A stretch of DNA of 64,000 bases from Rhynchopus sp. YZ270_cl-10 (taxonomy: Eukaryota; Euglenozoa; Diplonemea; Diplonemida; Diplonemidae): positions 62,001-126,000 of the forward strand of contig OZ037851.1 of the NCBI GenBank assembly GCA_964035575.1. Direction: 5' to 3'. Positions 10,870-22,800 of this stretch are shown here, piece by piece. Below the pieces are notes generated by a model. That model worked only from the letters and a program-made list of their open reading frames with translations, ran no database searches and was not told the origin of the DNA. Position 1 is the stretch's first letter. Each line of letters begins with the position of its first letter. The position numbers and the translations under genes are program-made.

Positions 10870-12117
10870 TAGGGGGAGCCACCAAGGGCGTTTTGCTGTC
10901 CAAAACCCATTTTTTTGAAATTTGGGTGAAGAAATCCACTAAAATGGGCGTGCCTGGCCGCAAATCGCCCTGGGGATCACCCATATATCCCAATAAACCA
11001 CCTGACGACCTTCACAGAGTACTTCTTGTCTCAAAAAAATCGATTTTTTGTGAAAAAAAGCCCAAAAACCGCGTCACGTTTGCGTCACGCTTGGTGACCA
11101 AAATTTAACACTTGCCAAGAAATTTCTCCAATCAGACAAAACTCCTTCTAAACACCCGAAAAACACTTCAGTCCACATCCGCTGGGGTCCCAGGGTGGAA
11201 ATATATGGTTTTTGCAGCTTTTAGGGGTCCTGGGAGGGTCCCAGGCGTATTCATGAGGGACGGAACCGCTTATAATGCCCGAAATTGCCTCTTTTTTAGG
11301 GTGCTTTTTCACCTTAAAAATTCAAAAAAAAGTGCTCAGACAATCACAGAAGTGTCCAAACCCCCTCGGAACTACTCGCCAGACCCCCTGCGGGGTGGAG
11401 AATCATATTTGCGATCACTCTTTGGGCTAGTTTGCCCAAAATAACCCCGTGTCCCACTTTTGTCCCACTTGTCCCAAAATAGGCCAAAATTCCCCATTTT
11501 GGGACAAGTGGGACAAAAGTGGGACACGGGGTTATTTTGGGCAAACTAGCCCAAAGAGTGATCGCAAATATGATTCTCCACCCCGCAGGGGGTCTGGCGA
11601 GTAGTTCCGAGGGGGTTTGGACACTTCTGTGATTGTCTGAGCACTTTTTTTTGAATTTTTAAGGTGAAAAAGCACCCTAAAAAAGAGGCAATTTCGGGCA
11701 TTATAAGCGGTTCCGTCCCTCATGAATACGCCTGGGACCCTCCCAGGACCCCTAAAAGCTGCAAAAACCATATATTTCCACCCTGGGACCCCAGCGGATG
11801 TGGACTGAAGTGTTTTTCGGGTGTTTAGAAGGAGTTTTGTCTGATTGGAGAAATTTCTTGGCAAGTGCAAAATTTTGGCCCCCAAGCGTTACGCGAGCGT
11901 TACGCAATTTTTGGGTGTTTTTTCACAAAAAATCGATTTTTTTGAGACAAGAAGTGCTCTGTGAAGGTCGTCAGGTGGTTTATTGGGATATATGGGTGAT
12001 CCCCAGGGCGATTTGCGGCCAGGCACCCCATTTTAGTGGATTTCTTCACCCAAATTTCAAAAAAATGGGTTTCGGACAGCAAATCCTTAAGGATTTCCTT
12101 ATACGTGGCTCCCCCTA
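10870..12117. repeat. 1.25-kb near-perfect palindrome (foldback element)
   Basis: Two ~600-bp arms meet near 11493 around a loop of about 17 nt (TAGGCCAAAATTCCCCA). The same protein-like reading appears in both arms (for example 11112-11444 plus and 11532-11885 minus), as expected of an inverted copy. The ends read TAGGGGGAGCCAC on both sides and abut a G run on the left and the corresponding run on the right. The arms diverge mainly in the outer ~60 bp. No transposase-like protein is visible. Confidence 0.85.
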
Positions 12118-14156
12118 TGGGGGGGGGGAAACACTCGTAGCGTTCCATTCCATCTCTCTATGAGTCGCTTTGGAATAGAAACGTGGAAAAATAAATAAAT
12201 GAGTGGAGAGGGGAAGAGACTTGTGAATGTGTTTGAATGGTATTCTCCTCTATCGAATTCAAACACATATGGGGGGGGGGGGGGGCCCTTTTCATGATAA
12301 GGGGTGTACCAGTTGAGAAACCCTTCAAAAATAAAATGTATTTTTTCGTTGGATGGAAGTGCGCATCTTGAAACTCAACTTACCAAACTAAACTAAAAAA
12401 AAATTGAATTGAAATGAATTGAACGGGAAAAGGGGAGAAAGACCCTTTCAGAAGGAAATATCTGTCTGTGTTGTGCCAGGGGAAGTACGTGAAAGATACA
12501 AAAAAAAAAAACATTTGTAAGATGAGCCGAAGCCTCTGGTTATTCACCTGAATAAAGAGGGGGGGGAAATGCTGGGTTACTATCTTTTCCCCCATTTTGT
12601 CACACGGATTAAAGTTGGCTTGAAATACAAAGCCCTCTTGTGACAGTGTACCTTTATTAAACCAATACTATATTATGCAACGTGAGCAAGGTTGGTCGGA
12701 CCAAATTGAAGCAGGAAATCCACCCCTACCTCTCAAGGGGACTGCGTGCGCTTTTCAGCACGCTGCAGACAAAAGTATTTTCATCATATGCAATCAATAA
12801 ATTGATAGTATATGGTGAGGGATCAACAAAAATGGTCCCATCTTTCTTTTTATGTTGTGTGTTTTGCAAAACGTAGAAAAGAAAAGTAAAATGCTTCGTG
12901 CACAAATTGAAACTTCAGTAGATTGGTTTCTGATATTAACCCTGTTTCAGTCCTAAGAATCATACAGTTGTATTCAAAAGGGTGGACATCTTCAGTGATT
13001 TCCCTTTAAATGGTGGGTGAATATCGTGAAACCGATGTTCGTGTGAACATTTGGTACCTTCTACTTCAGTTTTTTGTTTCGGGAATACACAAAATACAAA
13101 AGTTTTTTTTTTCTTTTTTCTTATTCCTTTCTCTGTCCTTACTGGATGTAATGTCTGATCACCAGGAGGAAGAGTAACCTAAAGAGTCTTGGTCTTGATG
13201 GCTGCCGTGTATACGTAAAGTATTCCGTGCAATAATTGCTACCAATCCAAACAAATACCAACACATCCTGTCTGTGTATCAGATAGAAAACCTCAGCAAA
13301 CACACAAGAAAGAGAAATAAAATAAAAGTAAAAAATAGAAAAGTGTAAAACATACTGAATTTTCTGGACTTAGTAGTTCGCCGTCCAAGCAATGATTAAA
13401 ACCAGTTTAATCATCCATTGTCCATTGTATTGAAACACCTACACAAAGACTAGAGTAGTACAAAGAGATAGCAAAACGTGCATTGCAAACAATTTAATAT
13501 GTGTCCTGGAGTCTTAGTCTCAAGGCTATTGTCCCTTTAAAAATGGGAAAGCTAAGATGCCCACCAAGACCAAATCGCTCCTGCGAGAAAAATACTCATC
13601 ACTAGTGACATAGTACGCGTTGAGTACAACCATATAAACTGCGTCGTGGACATTACCATTGGTAAACCACGACCAAATTACTACTGCGATATACCTATTA
13701 TCTTCGTTCTTTTTTTTTTCCAAAGTTTTGCGGTTTTTGTAGTAGGCCTACAGACTGCACAGCTTACCCAGGGTGTGGCAATGTAATACATTGGTCTGAC
13801 GTCTCACTGAAAGGGTCAAGTACGAGGTCTAGTCCCTTCCAGTGGTGAAAAAGAGTTTTTTTTTCTTTTTATTTGGTTTGTTGAAAAAAAGTAAAAATAA
13901 AAGTGGTGTTTGTTTGTGGGAATTCTTTGAAATAGGACCTTTATCTAGATTCATTGGCTTCATGAACATATATAGCCTAGAATCGCTCGCTTATTTTTTT
14001 CAGAATGCACTGAGCTGCTTCTGGTAGTCTTTAACGTTGACACCATAAACGGACACATTTTTTTTATTGGGGTTTCGGTGTCGTCAACCTACTTTAAATA
14101 ACCTACTTGCTCTCCCTTGTTATTATATCATTTTTTTTTTGGTCTCTTTTTCTGCT

Positions 14157-14160
<4 letters not shown>
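12118..14160. other. AT-rich spacer, no gene seen
   Basis: It holds a small inverted repeat at 12230-12267 (TGTGTTTGAAT / ATTCAAACACA), recurrent-motif instances near 12515-12555 and 12612-12660, and the 117-bp dispersed duplicate listed separately. Confidence 0.5.
12813..12929. repeat. 117-bp duplicate of 29892-30008
   Basis: TGGTGAGGGATCAACAAAAA to GTAGATTGGTTT is repeated with about one mismatch 17 kb away in the same orientation. Non-coding. Confidence 0.85.
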
Positions 14161-14193
<33 letters not shown>

Positions 14194-14203
14194 TAGTGTG
14201 AGA

Positions 14204-14299
14204 ACGATCGTGACGGTTTTTTTCAAGATCTTGAACTTTTTTTCAAGATCTTGACATTTTTTTTTTTTTTTTCACGATCGTTTTTTTTTTTCACGATCG
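14204..14299. repeat. Cluster of CGATCG and AAGATCTT palindromes in a T-rich tract
   Basis: CGATCG occurs at 14205, 14275 and 14294. The 12-mer TCAAGATCTTGA occurs twice between 14222 and 14255. A similar cluster lies at 23282-23468 beside the retroelement. Confidence 0.6.
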
Positions 14300-14499
14300 T
14301 TTTTTTTTTCCCCTAGTAGTACAAGGGGCATGGGCGTGAAATGGGTGGCAAGGGAGAGTTTCCAAGGTGACGACCCGGCGCACACCTAACCAGAAGGTGG
14401 AAAACACCAAAAAACACGAAAAATAGTTGCTCTTCCAAAAGTTACCTGAACAGAAAATCGCAGTTTGGGGTATTGAGGCCAGAAAAACTATTTATTTTT

Positions 14500-15080
14500 T
14501 TCAGTCTAACCCTAACAGTACGGGAGCCACATATGTGGCTCTGCTAATGGCGCCAATATATACGGGGTTCTACTTGGACTTTTTGACCGACTCTTTTCCT
14601 TGAAACGATTTTGTGGCGAATCTTTCAAATAAAGCAAAAATCGAGAACATTCTCACACCAGAATCCCCCCCAACGGATGTCGCCAGCGAGGCACTAAAAC
14701 CAGAAAACCGTTTTTACCCAGCAAGTTCCACTATAGTGGCGCACGAATGCCACACGTTGGTAGGGGTAATGGGGTTCTACTCATTTTCGTAAAAACATTT
14801 TTTTTTCTGTGTGACAAGAACTTTGCTCAATCTTTCAAATAAGGCAAGAATCGACAACTTTCGTAAAAATGTCATATCGTTGGATGCTGGAGGGAGGTGG
14901 GTCAATCCTAGGAAAACGACTTTTTTTGGCGCTCACCCCCAAAATCACCCCCTGCCTCGTGACTTCGCCCTGCAAACAGAATTCTACTCAAAATCGTAAA
15001 ATAAATTATATTTCGTAAGAATTGATGTCGATCTTTTAGATAAAGCCAAAATCGAGCAGTTTTGATGATTAGGTTAGTGC
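14500..15080. repeat. Diverged relative of the piggyBac-like MITE interior
   Basis: Three spaced copies of a word near TCTTTCAAATAAAGCAAAA and ATCGAG occur (about 14618, 14828, 15033). The same word and a preceding GACTTTTTGACCGA / GACTTTTTGATCGA block occur in the element at 23911-24752. No TTAA-flanked ends could be paired here, so this is probably a remnant. Also note the palindrome GAGCCACATATGTGGCTC near 14524. Confidence 0.45.
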
Positions 15081-15461
15081 AGCCGTAACAAGGAGAACAC
15101 AGGGTAAAAGTGGATTTTCCCTTGGTTTTCCCTTGCTGTACTGTATGTGTTAAAAGTGTGTATTGGTGTACGGGAGAGACGTGCGTTTAAAGTTGCAACA
15201 TTTTTAGGCTGATTGACGTGGGCCTGGCATGCCCCATTTTTCACTTTTTACCACCGATTTAATTCGATCACCATCGAACACTGGGAAAATTTCTTGGTCA
15301 GTTTGGAGTATAACACGTGTATGACCTAATTTTAGGTGGTCAGAAGTGGAGTCTGACCCCCGTGCCCACATCATTTTTGAGCATGTTTTTTGGTTTTCCT
15401 CAGCACAACGTAGGAGAAGGCGAAATGTTCACAAAGAGGGACAGGGTCGAGCGTGAGTGGG

Positions 15462-15881
15462 TCACTGCAGTGGCTCACGATACACTGAACGGGTTTGCGG
15501 CTCGGAGGGAAACGTTTCCACTGTTACAGGCAAGTCACAAGGGGGTGGTGACTTGTGTGGGAGAAATGGGTACGGACAAGACTGTATGCGTTTAGTCCCA
15601 AGAGCCTTCACTGATGTCAGAGTCATGATGCTCAGCATCATCATCAACCTTGGGGTCCTCAGCTGTCGTGTCGCAGTCAATATAGCTCCCGCACGCTCCT
15701 TCTCCTCCTGCACCAGCTTCTCCTCATCCCACCAACCATTCGCTTGTGGCGGCTTGCTCTCGCGCAAACTGCGTGCTACGACCACAAGCTTGTGCAGCTT
15801 TGGTGCAACTAGCCGGTTGCGCCTCTTCTCGCTCATCCACCCACCCATCGTACTGAAGATGCGCTCAGCATGTTGAGGCAC
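15462..15881 (-). pseudogene. hAT-family transposase C-terminal fragment
   Basis: The minus-strand frame contains AERIFSTMGGWMSEKRRNRL followed by VAPKLHKLVVVA. This is the signature of the hAT C-terminal dimerisation region (ERxFSxxGxxxxxxRxRL). The rest of the transposase (DDE core, BED finger) is absent nearby, so this is a remnant of a plain DNA transposon. It abuts the composite repeat at 15940-17183, which may be part of the same element's wreckage. Confidence 0.65.
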
Positions 15882-15939
15882 AAATGTAACTCAGGGGAAG
15901 AGCTGTGTGCTGTGGACAGAGAGGCTAGGGTTTGGGGTG

Positions 15940-17183
15940 CTGTGTGAGCTACAAACGCTCCCCTTCCCTCCTTAGAGCTAACAAACATTACCCGTTGTCT
16001 TGCAAGAACTTGCCCAATTCTGCAAATTGACCCCACCACTGCACGGGCGGATTCCAAAAATGCAAATAAGGACCCTTTTCCACAACCTTCCTTCACAGAA
16101 GGGTCAATTTTACAAACCCGGATTTTGAGGAAAATTTTAGCCGAAAATGGGCCCACGTATAAGTGATCGGGCTCATATTTCCCAAAATTTAACTCGTTAG
16201 TTAAGTGGTCAAAAAATTATCCGATTTTCGAGATTGACCCCACCACTGCACGGGCGAATCCGAAAAAAGAAATAGCCCTGTGTTCTAGACAATGAGCATC
16301 ACAGCGGTTGACCCTCGTATTTTTGGTATTTTTTGAAAATCTCAGCTCAAAAAATACCAAAAAAAAAAAAAAAAACAAGTAATTGCTATCGGAAAAAAAA
16401 CGGGGTGTGATGTGGAACTCCATCCTGTAGAAATAATCTACAACACGCCCAGCATTCTGCTCTTCTGCAGGTATGCTAACGCTCTTCGTAAGCTGCCAGA
16501 CCCACTGGGACGCCAGCATCTGAAACGTTCAAGAAGGGGGGCTGTCCTCTTCGTCCAGCACCATCTGCTTGATAGCGTTGTTGGACGTCGGCTCGGCAGG
16601 CTCGGCGTGTTCCAGCTCGTTTTTGTCCACAGGCTCCCCACATTGTCGTCGTCGTTGGAGCAGTGCGGAAGGAACACAGAATGCACAGACTACAACACAT
16701 CGATCACACCAGGCACATCAGCACCTCCAGCAAATCGCCAGGATGCTACAGTGGTTTCGAAAATCGCGCGGAGTTTTCCACATCACACCCGTTTTTCCTT
16801 AGCAATTACTTGTCCTTGTTGTTACTGTTGTTTTCAACCACCTTCCTTCAACCCTTGTAGGGATCAGTTGTAATTTTTTTTCGCGAAAACATGAAATTAT
16901 ACATTTCAAGAGAACAAATTAAAAAGGATCCTTATTTGCATTTTTGGGCTCCGCCCGTGCAGTGGTGGGGTCAATCTCGAAAATTGGACAATTTTTTGAC
17001 CACTTAATTTTGAGAAATATGAGCCCGGTTGCTTATACGTGGGGCCCATTTTCAGCTAAAATTTTCCTCAAAATCTGGTTTTGTAAAATTGACCCTTTCC
17101 CCCCCCCACATCGATTTCAATACTATACCTTACTTCACCTACGGTTGCCCATACAGGGGGGGTGAAGGAAGGTAAGTTGAAAA
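15940..17183. repeat. Composite repeat: inverted flanks around a 436-bp TIR element, copy 1
   Basis: A TIR element at about 16376-16811 begins ACAAGTAATTGCTATCGG and ends with the inverse (TAGCAATTACTTGT), with a ~45-bp inverted repeat. Downstream sequence to 17183 is inverted at about 15990-16260. The TIR element and downstream part are repeated together at 60976-61791. A ~60-bp module containing GTGCAGTGGTGGGGTCAATC appears on both flanks. Confidence 0.75.
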
Positions 17184-17947
17184 TACAGGCGTATCATCCT
17201 TGCGTGACCCCCCCAAATTCTAAAATCTGTGGGACAGCGTGCTCTTACATAGGTTGTACTCATTAAAAAACCGGTAAAAATACAAGTAATGTGTGATGGT
17301 CAAAAGTGCAAAATTCCTTCGCCAATGCATTATTTGGGCATTTGTTATACCTGGAGAATATGGTCAGATCACTCTTCAGACCACCAGACAACGAAATATG
17401 CCGTAATTGTACAGAGGTTGGACAGTACAAAAGTTGGGGGTTTTGGCCAACTTGGCCTGGTGTTGAACGCCGCATCCCCCACCACAATTGGAATAAATGT
17501 CCTCTTGGTCCATAAAGGGTTAAAAAGAGTGCCTCACGCTACACAAACCACCACCCGCAATTGACTTAGATATTATAACATAGGGGATTCAGAACAAAAC
17601 AACACCCTGCCCCATACACACTAAATTGCCATGCTTCAAGAGCATGCCTGGGCCAAAAATTACTGTGGCAATAAGGCAACAAGGCCACCCACAAAGAGTG
17701 TGAATTGTATTGGATGGACAGGGGTTTGCACAGTGATGATGTTACTACGACTAGGTTTTTGGCGATATTACATGTGCATGTTACATGACATGCACGTGAC
17801 GTGCTGCTTCATGGTATACGCATGTCATAGAATGTCGCGATTTTTTACGATTCGTATTTCGGGTTTTGCGAATTTTGTCCCAGAAAAGTACACCCCAAAA
17901 ATGGCAAAAAAGGTGACATTTTACGTCAAAACACCGCTAAAAGTTAC
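17184..17947. other. Spacer, no supportable gene
   Basis: Short ORFs only. CATAAAGGGTTAA near 17511 resembles a piggyBac-type end next to TTAA, but no partner end was found. Confidence 0.45.
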
Positions 17948-18389
17948 TCTCGGCCGATTTCAGGGGGGTTTGAAAATGTTTTTTGTATGTTTTGAAAGTG
18001 CTTTGTGCTCTGTTTAATTTTGCTTGATAGTTTTGTAGACGTGGAGTTGGAGAGGAAGGGCGCGTTACTTTGTATGAGATTACGACTTATCCTCTTTCTC
18101 AGCCACTGTCAAATATCCTTGTTATTTGTTTGTTTATTTGCTTGTCTTCGTTGAAAGAAACGAAAACAAAAAAAAAAAAAAAAAAAAAGGGGGGTTGAAA
18201 AAAGAGGGTACAGCCAGTACACCTTCCCTCAGGGTGTAGCAGGGCTGTTTCTGGGCTGACTCTTAAAAGAAAAGCAGTAAAGATGGAAATGAAGAAAAAA
18301 AAAAAAAAAAAAAAAGGGGGGGGGGGGGGGGGGAAGTTTTTATTTAAAAAAAAAAAAAAAAAAAAAGGGGAAAAATGTTTTGGTTTGTT

Positions 18390-18476
18390 GCAAGTTTCGG
18401 CCGCTAATCCTCTGACTTGCGAAAAATGAACCTCATGCGGCCAGGGTCCGAGGACCCTCCTCAGTCATCAGAGAGG
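18390..18476 (-). other. Structured 3' region with hammerhead-like core boxes
   Basis: On the minus strand CTGATGA (18465-18471) and GAAAC (18394-18398) lie with complementary arms: CCTCT (18472-18476)/AGAGG (18409-18413), GCAAG (18416-18420)/CTTGC (18390-18394) and GGCCGC (18437-18442)/GCGGCC (18399-18404). A perfect 7-bp hairpin sits at 18443-18458. These are the parts of a hammerhead ribozyme, which Penelope-like elements are known to carry, but the order of the arms is not the canonical one, so activity is doubtful. Confidence 0.4.
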
Positions 18477-18647
18477 AAGAGGTTCAGAAAAAAAAATAAA
18501 AAAAGGGGGCGGGGGGGGAAAAATAAAAGAAAATTTAAAATAAAGTTTTGAAAAAGTAAAAAAACAAGGAAACTGGTAATTCTGAGGTGATCGTCGCCCG
18601 CCTCACCAAGGGCTCTTTGTTTACACTCCTAGGAGGTAATCGAAAGG

Positions 18648-19862
18648 TTATGTTGAGTCTGTTTTGGCTTTGTTGCATTGTCTCTCGTGATTTTTGAGAG
18701 AGTTTTGTGTGAAGGGTCTTCCGGTTTTTAGTTTATCTTTTCCGCAAAAGCTACACCTGAGACGGTGTTCTGTAGAAGTTTCTGAAGAGCAGGAGAAGAA
18801 GATTACATCGTTTTCGTTTTCTTCTTTGTTTTTGTTTTTATCTGGGGACATCATCATTTCTTTCCAGCCTGCGCAACGGCGTTGGTGTGCAATGATGTTT
18901 TCGGCGGTGAAAAGCTCCTTAGAGATCAAGGTTTTGTAGCTACCGCAGCCCTGGCACATGATAGGACCAGTTTCTTGTTCTGTGTCCTCTTCAGTGTCCT
19001 CAGTGTCCTCTTCAGACGAGTCGACGTCATGTCTGTTCTTTTTCAGTATGTGTCCTGGGGAAAATCTTGTTGTCGCCTGATCTTTCCTTTTTAGTTCTTT
19101 GCGTCGAGGTGGAGAGGCGCTTTTAGGGGTGTCTTTGTAAGGGGTGGGTGCGGCTTCACGGGGCTTTTTGGTGACGTGGCCGGGTGATTGCCTGGTGGTG
19201 GCGTGCTCCTTCCTTTTCCGGCGCACTTTCTTTTTGGGGGGTGTGGCAACCTGTTCCCCCTCGTCCGAAGCGTCTGCTTTATCTTCGCAGAACTTTTTCA
19301 GGACGTGCCCTGGTGAGTGTCTGTCGTCCTGCTCCTTGCGTTTGAGGGACTTCTTTGTCCTGCAAGGGGTCTGTTCCGGAAGTGTTTGTGTGTGTGTCTG
19401 GGGGATTGTGACGGTCGTCTTGCGGATTGGCGCATCAACGATATCGTTTGTGGACACCTCCGGTTTGTTATCATTTGCGGGTGGAGGCGGAGGTGGCGGA
19501 GGTGGTGGCGGAGGTGGTGGTGGAGGTGGAGGTGGTGGTGGCGGCGGCGTCATGGGACGTGGCTGCTCCGTAGGGGTAGGGCCGTATTTTGTCGTTGTTG
19601 CTTCTTTTGTAGTGGGCGGTGTGGGTTGCACATGGGCTGCGGGCGGTGGAGGAGGCGCTTGTGCAGTTTGTGCAGGGTCAGGTTTTGTCATTTGTGGTGC
19701 CTTCATTGCGTCAGTTGGTGGGGGGGGGTGGAGCCGGTGTGGGTGGCTGTTGTTGTTCGGGTGAATGTTGTTGCGGCAGTGGCAAGGGGGGCTGTGTTCT
19801 TTGTGGTGTTGGTGCGCTTTCTCTGTTTGAGACGTGGGGGGACATGAACAGGGTTGTTGCAA
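18648..19862 (-). CDS. Retroelement second frame: Pro-rich, SPGH repeats, two CCHC-type zinc motifs
   Basis: A 404-residue open frame overlapping the end of the RT-USP frame by ~150 nt in a different frame. It opens with His/Pro-rich sequence and a long polyproline run (coded by 19480-19550). Three spaced copies of a basic repeat follow (HSPGHVLKK, QSPGHVTKK, FSPGHILKK), about 40 residues apart. An acidic stretch precedes two zinc-binding motifs of the form C-x2-C-x~20-H-x4-C (starting CQGCGSYK near residue 302 and CSFCGKDK near residue 371). This suggests a basic, nucleic-acid-binding protein, as auxiliary frames of retroelements often are. I cannot say how it is translated; read-through or an independent start are both possible. 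Confidence 0.65.
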   Translation of the reverse strand: MQQPCSCPPTSQTEKAHQHHKEHSPPCHCRNNIHPNNNSHPHRLHPPPPTDAMKAPQMTKPDPAQTAQAPPPPPAAHVQPTPPTTKEATTTKYGPTPTEQPRPMTPPPPPPPPPPPPPPPPPPPPPPPANDNKPEVSTNDIVDAPIRKTTVTIPQTHTQTLPEQTPCRTKKSLKRKEQDDRHSPGHVLKKFCEDKADASDEGEQVATPPKKKVRRKRKEHATTRQSPGHVTKKPREAAPTPYKDTPKSASPPRRKELKRKDQATTRFSPGHILKKNRHDVDSSEEDTEDTEEDTEQETGPIMCQGCGSYKTLISKELFTAENIIAHQRRCAGWKEMMMSPDKNKNKEENENDVIFFSCSSETSTEHRLRCSFCGKDKLKTGRPFTQNSLKNHERQCNKAKTDST

Positions 19863-22800
19863 TGTCAGGTGTAGCTACATGTCTTTCTGTCATGGGTGTT
19901 GTTGCTGGCATGTGGCGTCTGAGTGGCGTTGCAGGTTCCATTGGAGGAGTGCTCGGGGGTGCGTGTTCGACGTCCATGGGCTCGTCTGCGGCTTGTGTCC
20001 TTTGGAAGACCAAGATGTACCCCTCTTCACGAAGGAGTTTGGATGAGCTTTTTTTGTCCTTGTAGTAGTGGCGGACATCGTCGAGTAAGGTGTTTTTGTC
20101 TTGTCCAATTTTTAGGCATGTGTAGTGCCCTTCGTCGATTGTTGTTCCTTGGTGTAGGCCTGCTGTGATAAGTGCGTAGTTTTCTCCGTTGATGGTGATT
20201 TTCTCGGGGATCTCGCATTTAAGTGGTGTTTTCACACGTGACTCGTTTGCGTATCTTTTCAGTGTCACGATGAGGTTTGGTGGGACAGTGGACGTTATTT
20301 TTTCTTGGCAGTACTTGTTGCTGCAATTTTTGTTAGGGCAATCTCTTCTGAAGGTTGTTGTGTGGGAGAGTTCGTGGTTTATAATCTCTTGCAGGGTGTA
20401 GTGCTCGGTGTTTTCCGGTATAGCGACCTCAAGGATTTGGCGTTCCTGGTGTACGTTGGATTCAAGGCCACAATTGCAGAAGTATTCCACATCATGGCTT
20501 ATGTAGTCCCACAATTTGATTTTAGTGCGTTTGTGTCCCTGCCAGCGCTCCCAGATGGTGCTTGTACCATCAAGCAGCTTTGTTGTGGCTTCGTGCATGT
20601 CTTCCATAAAATGTTCTGCAAAGCCAAGGTTGTCGCGGAGGGTTTCGAGGCACATCACTCTACTAGGATCTTCGTCTAGCATGGAGATCAGGGTCTTCAT
20701 GCAGGATGATTCTTTTGTGAGAGTAGAATTCGGGATGTTTTTGATAGTGCTTAAGAACGTAGGAAGTAGTGTCTGTACGGCGGCGTTGATGTAACAGACG
20801 TTGCTAAGGTTAAGGAGTTTGAGCGGGGGGTGTTGTGGCGTCGCGGAGTCACTTTGGAGGCTCAATGATTCAGTTCGAATTGAGTGTACTGGGGCGGGCG
20901 CGGGTTGATGCTTTTTGTCCTTGTCCTTGCCCTTGTCCTTGTCCTTTTCCTGGCCCTTTTTGGGGTTCTTTTGGTAATCTTCGTAGTTTTTTCCTTTTCG
21001 GTATGCTCTGAAGATGTGGGGTGTTTGGGCAGATGTGTTTTCTCCGGCTGGTCTAGTTGCTCTGGGGGAGGTAAGTGTTTTTTGACCAGGTCTAGAGGTG
21101 CCGACTACTGTATGGTAATCCGGTGGAGGTTTTTTGTTTCCTTTCGTTGTTTTTTGGCCCTTGGCGGGTGCGTTTGAGGTGGGTATGTAGGGTTGTGGGA
21201 CGTACTCTGTAGGGTCGGTCGGTGTCGTTTCGTGGCTTTTGTTTGTTGTGTGGTCTTCGGAAGGCACAGCAGAAGCAGTGGTCTTATTTCCTCTGTGGGG
21301 GCTTGAGTTTGTCTTGTTGTGCGGTGTGGCTTGTTCCTTCTGTCTGCGAGGGGGTGTGTCTTGTTCGATATCCATGTCTTCGGAGTCTTGTGTTGTTTTA
21401 GATAGTGGTGAAACTGAGGGCATTGCAGGGAGTGGTGTTGTGTCTGCCATCGGTTTGGTGGGTCGTGTGTATCCGATGAATTCATTCTCCGTCCAGAGGG
21501 GTTTTTGTGCTTTGTATTGTTTGACGACCTGGTGGAAGAAGTGTTTGCATTCATTCAGTTCTTTGGCGAAGTTCATGTAAAGGCGTTGTATGACTGTGTT
21601 CCAGGTGGGGACTAGGTATTCTGCGTTGTGTCCGCGACCGAGTAGGTGATAAATAATCCGTTGGCACTCGAGTTTGAAATCACTCATGTTATTACAAATA
21701 ACGTTGGCGCGGAGTACGGCCCCTGTCAGGATTCCTCGGACTTGCTTGATGGGTGCAGTGCTATACGCTGAGGTATATTTAAGAGGGGTGAAATCAACCC
21801 AGTCTAGCTCTTTATTATATACACTCAGACGTATGCGTGGTTTTTTGTGTTCGTAACGTTGTATTCGTGCCATCATACCCAGAAAAGTTATTTTGTCTTC
21901 TTCGTGTGAGGTTTCTAGGTATTCCATTTGATAGAGGTCTTGTGGGGGTGGCTGCGTTCCCCACATGAGCATGTCGTCGATATAGCGTGAAGCGTTGACG
22001 TACTTTTTTTGGTCGCTCGAATTTAAGTTCGAAATGTATTTAAATTCGATGTTGTAACAGAAAATATTAGCAATATCGGAGCTTGCGTTACCTCCTGTGG
22101 GCAGTCCGGTTTGTTGTTTACGGATAAGGCCCCCGTTTTTTACGTACGAGTTTTCGATGACGTACTGTACTAGTTTAATGACGTCATCACAGGTGTACGT
22201 TTTAAGGCCGTGGCTAGGTTCGTTTGGTGGGCTCCAGTTGAAGAGTTTCTTCTTTGCTCTGTTGTCGTGGGGGCGTTGGAGCCGTTTGTTCTTCATGAAG
22301 GTGAAGGCCCTTGTGATGGCTTCATGAAGGTGCTGGAGGGCGTGGTTTTGGGGAATAGTGCTGTACATGGCACTGAAGTCGAAGGTGCGGGGGGTCAGTT
22401 TGGCGAGGCTGTCTTCATGTTGTTTAATTACAGCCGCCACCTCATCGATTGATTCAACAATGAAGTACTTCCTGACTCCTGTCCTTGCTTCTTCTTCGCG
22501 GTCTTGTCGTTTGAGGGCGCTCATAACCGCTTTGAGTAACCCCGAGGTCTCTTGGTGTATTGATGCCATGCAGCTTTGTTGTGGTGCCCGTTTGTTGTTG
22601 CGTGGGTTGTCGATTGCTTTGTTAGTTTTGGCTGTGTTGGAGGTTGAGCTAGTCCCAGCAATCCATCGGAGTTTGCGGACGCCTTTGCCTTTGTGTCGTT
22701 TCATAATTCCGTATAGGTATGGGATGGCGGTGCCTTCTTTGAGGTGGAGTTCTTGGTTGGCTTTGTTAATTTTGTTTACGAGGGTGTCTTGGTCACCTTC

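Noticed and set aside
11112-11885. Paired identical ORFs (~110 aa) on opposite strands
   Set aside because: They are the two arms of the palindrome read in opposite directions; no conserved domain.
15457-15876. Plus-strand 139-residue ORF opposite the hAT fragment
   Set aside because: The minus frame carries the hAT signature, so the plus frame is its shadow.
17306-17515. Cys-containing ORF ending near a TTAA (CRNC..NKCPLG)
   Set aside because: It looked like a piggyBac C-terminal Cys cluster, but the Cys spacing does not fit and no transposase body is nearby.
19144-19764. Glycine-rich plus-strand ORF
   Set aside because: Complement of the retroelement's polyproline tract.
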